From positions 6,061,501 to 6,125,500 of the forward strand of contig JAQISU010000233.1 in assembly GCA_029339505.1 (NCBI GenBank): DNA of 64,000 nt, in the 5' to 3' direction. The DNA comes from Unio delphinus. Lineage: Eukaryota; Mollusca; Bivalvia; Unionida; Unionidae. Positions 40,588 to 50,063 of the stretch are shown here, one piece after another. The notes under the pieces were generated by a model. That model saw only the letters and a list, made by a program, of their open reading frames with translations, ran no database searches and was not told where the DNA came from. Position numbers and translations under genes: made by a program. Within the stretch, counting starts at the first letter, position 1. Each line of letters opens with the position of its first letter.

Positions 40588-43500
40588 GCTGTCCGCTTAA
40601 AAGTAACACGTGTATGAGTGGAATGGATCCTTGCTATACTAAAGATAGATATTATTGAAATTCATGAATTGCTAGGCAACCATTAAACAGCGTGTACCGA
40701 CTTTACTATTTTAAAAACTTTTTCCAGCTTTTGATCGTAACCACACTATACTATATACCATTAATTCAGCAAATGGAATTAATTTACGTTTATAGGCTTA
40801 ATGCAGTCCAGTCATGTAGCGTTCTATCCTTGTATTTAGTCTATGAGCTATGTCTAACTTGCATTGTGATTGGTTCTTTGTCCTCACTGTGCGGCCTAGT
40901 CAACACAACAATTAATACTTCAAAGAAACATGACCCTTTGAAGCATACATATCTTCATAAATTGACCAATTATTCATAGCCAAATAATAATTGCCATATT
41001 TATTATACATATCTGGATGATTCTGGTACATTAACGTTTCCATAAGGTTTATTTCAGACTCATATCACTCAAACATGTCATTGAGCTTATGTAACTTGTA
41101 TACGCCATATGGATGAGATAATATATCATCAGTTAATACCTATGTATCGAATATGGCGATTGACTGTATGACTCCTTGTTGATTTTGAGACGTGTTTCTT
41201 GTTACCGATTTATAAATAAAGGCATGAAGCAATTCACATATAAACTTAATAATTTGCCATAATAAAATCCCTTGACAAGGTCGTTAATGTATATTCTTAG
41301 AATAGTTTTATCAGTGACATTTTACCTTTTATTATTTACGTTTAATATAGAAAACAACCGCTGGTGAAAAACACCTACCTGCGGGACCCTGAACTCTTTA
41401 TTTGGCAAAATTAGGAAGGGTTTTGTTTTTGCAATCAATATTTTGTATTTGCAAATGATAACTTCACCAATTTGATATGTATTCATTTCAAGAGTCTTAG
41501 ATGTCAAGTAACCGCATAAATTGACCGAATCTTTTGATCTCTGTTCTCATTGGTTACTTCAACTTTGGATCTTATGTATTGATGTGTGATACTATTATTG
41601 CTTCAATCTTTTAACTTTGGTACAAGGTGGATCCATCTTACTGCATCAGACAAATAACTTTGGAAAAATGCCAACTCATCATATTGTATCAATCTATTAA
41701 CTTTATTACAAGGTCGATCTATCTTAATGCATCAATTTATTAACATTGGCACGACGTCGATCCATATTACCGTATCAATCAATTAAATTTGGTACATCGT
41801 CAACTCATCATATTGCAGTAATCTATTAACTTTGACAACGTTAACTCATCTTGTTATTACATTTTGAATAAAATATTTTCACTCTTTAGAATCTAATGAT
41901 CTTTTGGATGATTAAGTAGTATATATGTCATCTCTCTATTCCGTTTTGACGTTTTCAGACTAAACGTATTTTGACAGAACAATTATCACTGGCAAGATGT
42001 ATTTGTATGGATTGTTGTCGCTTTTATGAATATATGTCAACAGTGTCTGCCTGCCCATGGTCACATAAATGATTTAGATATACCTTTCTGACGGAATTTC
42101 TTTTATATATCGCTCGAGTAGATTGCTATATTAATCCTTCTTCTGCTCTATTTTTTGCTTGTGTTTAATTTGTTCCATTATTTAACTGGTATTGATGTAA
42201 GCAAATATACTTTCAAGACTGTAGTAAAGATGTATTAAATACTGCTCTTTTGTTTGCCCATTAGTATCAAAATGTCCCGAAAATGCTTAAGGCTATATTA
42301 ATTGACTTTAGGCGTTCTGGACAACCCCCCCCTCCTCCCCCCCCAAAAAAAAGACCTCCTGTAACTGGCACATTTACTGTCAACACTTTGCCGTTTTTCT
42401 TCAATTTCTTCCTACGTATCAATGCTTTTTAAGTTATGTAAATCGTATAGATTTACCATGTTTGCACTCTTGGTTCAAATACAGCGATTGCATCTACTGA
42501 GGGATTGATTATACGCGGTTTTCTGTACATTTTAAATCAGTTTTATCTAATCGCTGTATATCGAATTAGTAGTGTTCTAGGGATTTACGATGTGTAATGT
42601 AAATGTAACTGAACACAAATGTGTTTTTATCCACATCAATCACGTACCATAGACCTTAGATATTTGATTACCTTGATACAATAGTTCACGCTGTCTGGAT
42701 CATATTCGTATCAGAGTTGATGATGTCTTGAGCATGTTGGTATGAGGTCTGAAACTGTCTGATCAAAATTCCAAACTCTATGAAAAGCATGTCTTTGTTT
42801 ACTGTTTTATTCATGTCAAAGTGACAAACAAAACAGATTGGTAACAACCACATTCTTAGTTTTAGAATAAATCTAAAATGACAAATGCGACAAGACAATC
42901 CGGGTATTTGTTAAACATAAATGCCTACCTGTATGAGAATTTATTTAACTAATAATGCACGTCTACTTGCAATATTTTATTTTCTCTAATATTTCCTGTG
43001 AAACGTGAAATGTGGTTCTATCTAAATGTTGTATTTTTATAAATTAATTTATTAATTTATTGATTTATTTGTTTGTTTTCTTTATTGCATTGTTGTATTG
43101 TACTGATATTTTTTGAGTCATAACAATATTTACCTTTTTTCAAATATGGCAAACTAATAATACAATCACAGACAAATGAAGATGTGTATATGGGGTGGGG
43201 TGGTGGTGGTGGATGCTACAGCAGCCTGAGCTGTGAGTAGTCATAAAAACTTAAACAGATTTTTTTCAACATAATGTCGGTTGGGTCTATGTCTTCTGAC
43301 ACAAGGCAATCACGTCTCATTTGTAGAAGATACAAGTAAATAATTGTAATAATCTTTATAACTACTGCCCTAATTTTATGTCCAATTGTATCAAACAAGT
43401 TTTGTTGTAGCAGATAGTTACCTGTAGCGTGTAATATGTACTGTATTCATTATACTGAACATCTAATAGAAACAGTTCAATCACGCACAGTTTGCACGAC

Positions 43501-43684
43501 TGATGGGACAAACGTTTATTTTGAAACGATAGAGGACCTATTCGTTGATTACATAAATGTACGCTATATGCTGTCTTGACATTTTAAAATATGTTATCAC
43601 TGAAGGAGATGGGAAGGAGAAAGAAAGGAAGAAAATAAAAGAAAATCAAATAAATCAATATATAGAAATATACGCTTTAATAAC
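40588..43684. other. No supported gene; one degenerate tandem repeat
   Basis: Holds the degenerate repeat at 41590-41850 and a C-rich then A-rich tract at 42324-42352. No coding evidence. Confidence 0.4.
41590..41850. repeat. Degenerate tandem repeat, about 40-60-bp unit
   Basis: Five or six copies of TCAATCTATTAACTTTGGTA, CAAGGTCGATCCATCTTA and ACTCATCATATTG-type segments. Confidence 0.7.
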
Positions 43685-43820
43685 ACAGATATATTTCCTA
43701 AATGGGAAAAGAAATGAGTTCCAAAAGTTGCATCGCAATTGTTGTGCTGGCCATAATAATAGTATCGCCAATGTGGCAATATCAGTGTTTTCCCTCTGGT
43801 ACATTTCAATGATCCATTAT
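43685..43820. repeat. Dispersed repeat copy (pair with 36507-36610)
   Basis: Partner of the 36.5-kb segment, with an insertion relative to it. It lies just beyond the truncated end of the decayed retroelement. Confidence 0.6.
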
Positions 43821-43929
43821 CAATTACTTAACATACATCTCTATGATCTCACTGAAAAATTGTAGATTTTTCACATTACCACCTTTATTTATGTTGCGCA
43901 AAAAAGAAATTTCTGACTTTAAAAACTGT

Positions 43930-44980
43930 TGGGCAGTGATTGTGAGGATGTCCCTAACAGATAATACCTTAACGAATCAACTGTCCACACGTTCCCAAGA
44001 CATTCCTTATCGATGACTGCATTTTCCTGCTCTCGCGGAAGATATTTCCGGCTTACATAGGCCACCACCGTTCTTCACACTCCTTTGTCTGGCTTAACAC
44101 AACACCAATTGCTGTGTGACTAGCAGCCATCTGCACGACGAATTCCCTGCTAAAATCCGGTGCAATAAGGACCGGGGTCTTAGTAAGAGCAACATTCACT
44201 ATTTTAAAGGATCGGACGGCGTCTTCAGTCTATACAAGTATATTTGGTCTTCCTTTCTTTGTAATTGATATTAATGTCACTACTACATCAGCAAAGTTCT
44301 TAATGAATTTTCTGTAGCATCCAACCATTCCAAGAAATTGGAGTTTCCAATTTTTCGTTGTGGGTAATGGAAACTCACGCATTACTTTACTTGTATTGTC
44401 GTCTGTCTTAATTTTTCCTCCTACAATGAAGCCTCAGGTATTCGATTTCAGATGTTCCAAATTATCACTTTGACTGCTTTATTGTACGGCCATCCTCCTG
44501 AATACGTTACAGCAAGACACGCCTATTTTTTATATGTTCTAACCAGGTTTTGCGTGAGACAATGATGTCAAAATATGGTGTAACTTTATATAGTCTGGAT
44601 ACCAGCCTGTCGATGAGTCGAGCGAAACTGGCGGGTGCTGTTTTCCAACCGAAAAGGGAATAACATTAAATTCATAGAGGTCGAACGGAGTCACAATACA
44701 GACTTTTGCCTAGATTCTTCAGCTAGAGGAACTTTCCAGTAACCCTTAGTCAGATATATCTGACTCGAGTAACTTCCATAACCAATATTCTCATATAAAT
44801 CGTCCATTTCTGGGACTGGATACGCGTCGAATAAGGTGATATTATTAAGCTTGCAGTAATCTACACATAGCCGGATATTTCCAACGTTTGTGTCAACTAA
44901 TAAACAAGGCGAACTCGATGGACTGATTGAGGGCCGAGTAAAGCATTGCTCTAGTATGACATTCAATAATGATTTCACCT
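43930..44980 (-). pseudogene. Reverse transcriptase-RNase H remnant
   Basis: The frame 44978-44691 reads like a gypsy RT start: PSISPSSSPCLLV, then CVDYCKLNNITLFDAYPVP, then QIYLTKGYWKVPLAEESRQ. The motif A aspartate expected before LTKGYW is a tyrosine. Farther on, the catalytic tyrosine-x-Asp-Asp box has become PYFDIIVS, one aspartate short. RNase H follows, with PVLIAPDFSREFVVQMAAS and AIGVVLSQTKE, then DKECLGNVW near 44000. Frameshifts and stops separate these blocks, so the enzyme is dead. Matches are from family knowledge; the lost residues are seen directly. Confidence 0.87.
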
Positions 44981-45179
44981 CTTTCCGTTTCGAGAAAGGT
45001 AGTATATATTGCCGTTGTTAAATTAGTGTATCCGAAGTAATCTTGATACTGTGAGTTAAGATGTTTGTTTAAACGGGCCTTGTTATTAGAACATCCTGAA
45101 AATCGTTGCAAAGATATGATATATATTATCATCTAATTGCTCTCTTGTTATATTTACCCCCAGCTTAACACCATCATCA

Positions 45180-46090
45180 CCTTCACCTGCTCTTGGATGA
45201 AATCAATCTCCACACCATCGTTCTCGTCTGCCTTTGTCGCCAGCAACATAGCACGCTTGTATAAACGCAGTAAGTTTAATTGATAAGTTACTGTACCGCG
45301 CCTACAGGATACAGACACATGATGGTTAACATCGTTAACCTTTCAGACTACACGATATGGTTCCTGACATTGTGCCTTCATCTTGGATGAACATGATGGC
45401 AAGATAATAAGGACGTCATCCCCTGGACTAAATGCTCGTGTTTTCAAACGACGAACATGCAGCGCCTTGACCTTTTTGGCGATCCAACAGATTATCTTTG
45501 ACAAGAGCCCAAAATTCAGCCACCCTCTCGGTCATTTTCACAATAGCTACATTCTTCTCTCCTGTAAACAAGCCTTATAAAATCTGCATTGGGCTCTTAA
45601 CTGGCAAACCATAGAACATCTCAAATGGTGTAAATCCAGTTTCCTAATGTGTAACGCTGCGGTATGCAAACAACAATAACGGCAACGTCTCGTCCCAGTC
45701 TTACTTGTTGTCTCATTAAAACGTCCGCTACATTGACTTGTCGTCCCGTTAAAAAGTTCTACCTTTCCATTCGCTTGTGGGGGGATGAGGCGATGTTGTA
45801 ACTCTACGGATACCCACTAGTTCATACAACTGTTTTAATAAGGTTATAGTGAAGTTGGTCCCTTTGTCTGTTAATATGACCCTTGGAAACCCAACAAGAT
45901 TAAACAGCTCAATAATTGTTCTAGCAACACCTGCTGTCTCCATATCCTTGAAAGGAAAAGCCTCGGGATACATTCTAGCATCTTCAACTACCATCAGAAT
46001 GTATCTGTGTTCAGACATCGTTCAAGAAAACTGGGCCTTCGATATCCATTGCAATGTTTGAGAAGATCATATCTGATTCAGTTTCTTTCA
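45180..46090 (-). pseudogene. Integrase remnant (upstream of RT)
   Basis: Minus-strand blocks in order: IFSNIAMDIEGPV (first catalytic Asp), then 46018-45749 with HRYILMVVEDARMYPEAFPF and VILTDKGTNFT (second Asp). After frameshifts follow a HPQANGKVELFN-like segment with the catalytic Glu, then FTPFEMFYGLPVKSPMQIL. A QCQEPYRVV segment near 45.37 kb stands where the GPY/F module of gypsy integrases would be, with Gly replaced by Glu. The N-terminal zinc finger is not clear. The linker runs on toward the RT block without an LTR between, confirming IN-RT order in one element. Confidence 0.87.
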
Positions 46091-46859
46091 CAGACATAAT
46101 CTCGCGCACATTTACACATCCGGTTTCTGAAATAAGACTTTAGCCAATTATTGGCGTACCAAAACAAGCTGCTGGTTTGCACGATGTTTCAAGTCATCTG
46201 TTGGACAATACCTTGCGATATGTTTCCACTGCCTATATTTATGTTTGGACTGGTCAATCGTCGATGTCAGTTTTGCTTGCTGTTTTAAGTTCAGAATATT
46301 TGTCTTGTTTATATTTAAATTTATATTTCTACGAATGTTATTCTTCTACCATTGCTGTTCTACATTGACAGGAATGAAATTGTCCTCAGCCTAGGCAACT
46401 AGACAAGACCTTTCTTTCTTCTAATTCACTGTGCTTGATCTTGTGGCAAAGCTTTCAAGATAAATTCTTCACGAAGACAAATAATAGGGTCACGATCCTA
46501 AAAACAAAACGCTTCATGTCCCGATCAATCAAGGCCATCAAACCACAATACGTCTCAGTGCTTTCCTTCTTCTTGCTCACAAAAGCAGTGAAATGTTCAT
46601 GCGGTCTTTTTCCAAAGCAATAAATCAGTCCTTTTCTGAGTTCCATGTAACCGCCACAATCTTTAGTTGCAAAGGAATTCTTAGCTTTAGTATTTTAGCA
46701 TATTTTGCAATTGATTAAAACTCTGCTATGTAGATCACAATATCTTCTCCTCATTCATAGTCTTATGCCTTAAGCTATACATTCAATGACATTAAAGACA
46801 TGCTTTCCGTCGTGTTTTCTTGACGTTTTACTCTTTCTAACTTAATTTCTAAACGTTTC

Positions 46860-47113
46860 ATTTATAATCGTAACTTCTCTCTTTCCTTTTCCCAGTCAAA
46901 CTCCTTCTGTCTTAACTCCAATTCTCTTTCATTTTGCTTTGCACTAGGTTTTCGTTTGTTTCCTTAGGTGGTTGTATGTGCTCGAAGTTTCTCTAAATAT
47001 TCCCGAATTTTATTATCTGTAAATTCCATCACACTCGGTGCTTTCGCTCTTTTTCATTGTCGTCCTAGAGCAACGGTTGCTCTCTCAACTTCGACATCAT
47101 TAGCAACCGACAT
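46860..47113 (-). pseudogene. gag N-terminal remnant
   Basis: A minus-strand ATG at 47113-47111 opens MSVANDVEVERATVALG; two stops later the frame shows NERELELRQKEFDWEKER, a charged coiled coil. The same layout, a short head followed by a Glu/Arg/Lys coiled coil, begins Gag of the intact element at 50064. The capsid and zinc-knuckle regions expected next are not recognisable. Confidence 0.68.
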
Positions 47114-47392
47114 AATGACAACATATATGTACGCATTGTACGTTATATCAATGTATTCATAACCACTGGCTTAGCTGTTCTATTAACGGGTTTCTAGTGT
47201 TACACTTATACACTCTTGTTACAGTGATACACACTTTGCACTTAGCAATCAACAACTGTACGTTATACACACAGTTCAACCAGTCACTGCTAATTTCACA
47301 CAAAGACTCGTTGAATTCACAGCTTTCATAAATGTCAAAGACAATTCCAGAATATTGAAAAGTTCCAAATAATTCACACAGACTGTTTAGAA

Positions 47393-47410
47393 TCCGTACT
47401 GCTGCCACCA
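47393..47410 (-). promoter_or_regulatory. Primer-binding site (tRNA-Leu-like) of decayed element
   Basis: Minus strand TGGTGGCAGCAGTACGGA, four bases after the LTR end. The complement of an animal tRNA-Leu 3' end begins TGGTGGCAGC, so the primer is probably a leucine tRNA, with slight decay at the distal end. This differs from the site of the intact element, so the two are separate lineages. Confidence 0.7.
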
Positions 47411-47413
47411 AAA

Positions 47414-48032
47414 TGTTACATTCTGGATCAAAGGACACACAAACACCAAGTAAGGGTCCTACAATTTTAAGTAACATTAATTGATCGAAGTCACATAGAC
47501 TAGAAATACCGGTGTTGCTTACGGTACCAAGCCACTTAAAAACTGCCTGCTCTACCACTCTGCTCTTGTTTTAGTATATGTTAGTAATAAGGGATCTTAA
47601 ATAAATTAACATTTGTGCCTTATCCACTTGTACAGGCTCATTTAGCCATGGGAATATAAACAACAGAACCAAACCTGTTGACAGTTATCAGATATCCAGA
47701 ATGCTGGTAATAATGTTCTGGCCATTGTCACTACTAACAGCTTAAATCTGATACAGGCACTAACTTTGAAAGCATAATGATAATAGTGAGTAAATCAGTC
47801 CATCGTTGTTAATAGGATAAATTTGAGTAAAAATAATTAGACGTGCAATTAACGAATTGTTGTACCAATTAATAAATGCGGTCCAGTTTTGACTGTATGT
47901 GTGATCCCTATCTAAGCCTTGTTTGCAGTAAATACAAATTGGCAAAAGAAAATAATAAATCCATACAAAAATAAGTTTTAAAATGATCAGCGTCAGAAAA
48001 AAATAACAATGGTGGAATAATGTTAGATTAGT
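47414..48032 (-). repeat. Probable 5' LTR of decayed element, outer limit unknown
   Basis: The 3' boundary (CA, plus-strand TG at 47414-47415) is set by the primer site. I cannot place the LTR start: no matching second LTR exists below 43.9 kb and no TG start with a duplication is evident. Part of this stretch may be plain flanking DNA. Confidence 0.4.
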
Positions 48033-48212
48033 CATGGGGAGGGCAAACTACGGCCCGCCAAGAATTTCATGCGGCCCGCCATGGGTTTTCATGCGGCTTA
48101 GGAACAAGTCCTATGTTCACGCTATTTAATTTCCTCAAGGGTACAATTTCTTTTTAATTTTGAGAGAAATGTAAGCACACGATGCCAAATACCCACCCAG
48201 TATGGAAAAGCC

Positions 48213-48217
48213 ATATA
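48213..48217. repeat. Target-site duplication, left (ATATA)
   Basis: Five bases directly before the 5' LTR; identical to 54796-54800. Confidence 0.88.
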
Positions 48218-48433
48218 TGTCACAGAATTAGGCGAAAATTGAACTGATTTCTGTTCTTGAATTGCAAACGAAACTCACCATTTTCTTGATTTCGTCGTAC
48301 ACGCATTACCTGGGGTGATTAAGTGGCGTGTAACGATTTGCATGTGCCAATTTGTAATTTACATGAAATCCGAAATACTCGTTTTACGTGGTGCACGGCA
48401 AGCTCGATGTGATTTATGTTCACCTATTGAGAG

Positions 48434-48440
48434 TATATAA
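48434..48440 (+). promoter_or_regulatory. LTR TATA box
   Basis: TATATAA within GAGTATATAAGGCG, about 220 bp into the LTR; repeated at 53385-53391 in the 3' LTR. Transcription probably starts about 30 bp downstream, marking the U3/R border. Confidence 0.75.
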
Positions 48441-48539
48441 GGCGAAGGATTTCTCATTATTATTTACGGGAACTAAAATATCTAATCGAAGGATAGATAA
48501 CCTCGTCTTGCAAATCTCCAGCCAAAGGGGTGAGTGTTA

Positions 48540-48545
48540 AATTTA
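48540..48545 (+). promoter_or_regulatory. Possible splice donor in LTR leader
   Basis: GTGAGT after AAAGGG, about 100 bp downstream of the TATA box. It matches the donor consensus well and could start an intron removing most of the 1.5-kb leader before gag. An acceptor is not certain; TTTTTGTTTAG ending near 49977 is one candidate. Confidence 0.35.
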
Positions 48546-48725
48546 CATTTCGTTTTATTGTGAATTTTATTCAGATTATCATTTCGTATAATGATGCTTT
48601 TATTGCAATTAAACGTGGAATATTTGGAATTACTAGTCACTTTTAGACTTTAAATACAATATCGTAATCTACGGCTTAGATTATTTTTGAGACAACTATT
48701 ATTAGTCTGGTTTTGTTTATTATAG

Positions 48726-48935
48726 CTGATTCCGTCGTTGATTCCGTCGTTGATTCCGTCGTTGATACCGTAGAAGTACATCACTGATAGCGCATCTAAT
48801 AACATCGTTGATACCGTCTCTGATACCGTAGCTGCTAACGTAGTTGTTACAATGTATCTGATACCGTAGCTGCTAATAACATCGTTGATACCGTAGCTGC
48901 TAATAACATCGTTGATACCGTAGCTGTTAACACAT
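48726..48935. repeat. Short tandem repeats within the LTR
   Basis: Four 12-bp units (TTCCGTCGTTGA-like) followed by 27-bp-type units (CTGCTAATAACATCGTTGAT + ACCGTAG). The same array is in the 3' LTR at about 53677-53886. Confidence 0.85.
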
Positions 48936-49459
48936 CTGATACCATCTTTTGATAAACGTCTTTGATATCGTCTGATTTGTTGTGGGACATCGATTGTTTG
49001 TTCTGGAACATCTCTGTATAAATATCTGAATGTGCTTGTGCCGTTAATTTGTGCAAACGGAATTGAAGTATCTGTCTGTGTGTCGAACTGTCTGTTCGTC
49101 AACATCTGTGTAACATGTAAATATCCGGAAAGCTAGAAGTCCGAGTGTCGGAGCTGTCTTAGAGTTGTAAAACGTCCGGGTCGACATCTAGGGGAGTGAG
49201 GAACCGTTGGTTTGGGTAGATGTTGTATGCTGTCTGAACGTATAACTGTGGTGGATCCGTGTAGGGAAACGTCCGATAATAGTATTGGTCAACCCTCGGT
49301 TCTCGGGGAAACTGGGAGACGATTCAACTGTTGCTGAATCGTGCGGTTATACAGGGGAGACACATAGGTGTATTGAAATTGTAATATAATTTAATACATT
49401 GTTGTATTTGCATGCTTATGTCAGATCGCAATAATATTTCAAGTGATCACATAGATATC

Positions 49460-49465
49460 AATAAA
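49460..49465 (+). terminator. Polyadenylation signal, 5' LTR
   Basis: AATAAA in ATCAATAAAAGCTAGC, present in both LTRs (54411-54416 in the 3' LTR). Active in the 3' copy to end the transcript; the R/U5 border should lie shortly after it. Confidence 0.6.
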
Positions 49466-49845
49466 AGCTAGCAGCTTGATTGAATACAAGTATATGATCG
49501 TGCTAGTTATCGCAATCCATCGTGCGATAGATAGTTTGTCGTTTGTGTTTATTTTTTTCGTAAATCATACTTGCATTTATTTAACTTTCGTAAAGGATTC
49601 TTGGATCTGTGTATAATCCAAGAGATCCCTTTACATTTGTGATTCCTTTTGTATTGTTATTTAATTTGTTCATGTATTGTGAATGGTTGTGAGTTTAATT
49701 GTGGGTTGAGTGCATGAATTATTGTGTTGTTACATCTGTATTTTTTTCATTTATAATTTATTACATAAATTTATATTTTCTTTCACAAATTGTGTTTGTA
49801 TTGTTCATTTAATCCACCCTCCTCTCGGTAACAATTCTGTTACAA

Positions 49846-49862
49846 TGGTGTCAGAAGTGGGA
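49846..49862 (+). promoter_or_regulatory. Primer-binding site, tRNA-Leu
   Basis: TGGTGTCAGAAGTGGGA starts one base after the 5' LTR. It is the perfect complement of the 3' end TCCCACTTCTGACACCA of animal tRNA-Leu(CAG), the primer for minus-strand DNA synthesis. Confidence 0.93.
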
Positions 49863-50063
49863 TCGATGGATTAAGTGAACTGTCAATCATTTTTGTGAAG
49901 GTATACATTTAATGTTTATATTTGAGCGTGACCTTCTGTTAAGATAATACTCTAGTTGGAGTTTATTTTTGTTTAGTTTACCTAGGTCCGTGAGTCCAGT
50001 ATAAACGTGTTCAAAGTATTGGTTTGGTTATATATCTATATTCATATTACAATTGTCATTGTC

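Larger units (their letters stand above)
43930..47420 (-). mobile_element. Decayed Gmr1-like LTR retrotransposon
   Basis: Reading down the minus strand: end of a 5' LTR (…TGTAACA, ending at 47414), a primer-binding site (47393-47410), leader, gag start (47113), coiled-coil gag remnant, integrase (about 46090-45180), reverse transcriptase and RNase H (about 44980-43930). It breaks off inside RNase H; no 3' LTR is visible below. Integrase precedes reverse transcriptase, the diagnostic order of Gmr1-type Ty3/gypsy elements and the reverse of ordinary gypsy elements. Many stops and frameshifts show it is old. A large part of gag and the protease between 46.86 and 46.1 kb is missing or unrecognisable. 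Confidence 0.87.
48218..49844 (+). repeat. 5' LTR
   Basis: 1627 bp, TG...CA ends, same length as the 3' LTR. It contains a TATA box, a splice-donor-like site, short tandem repeats (48726-48935) and a polyadenylation signal. The minus-strand frames inside it (48650-49105, 48847-49056) recur in the 3' LTR only because the LTRs are copies, and do not indicate a gene. Confidence 0.97.

Noticed and set aside
48650..49105. 151-codon minus-strand frame, repeated at 53673-54056
   Set aside because: Lies inside both LTRs and is conserved only because the LTRs are recent copies; it is built on the LTR's short tandem repeats.
50007..50063. Upstream extension of the Gag frame giving a hydrophobic N-terminus
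   Set aside because: The frame begins at GTG, not an animal start codon; the first ATG is 50064 and gives a typical Gag head.
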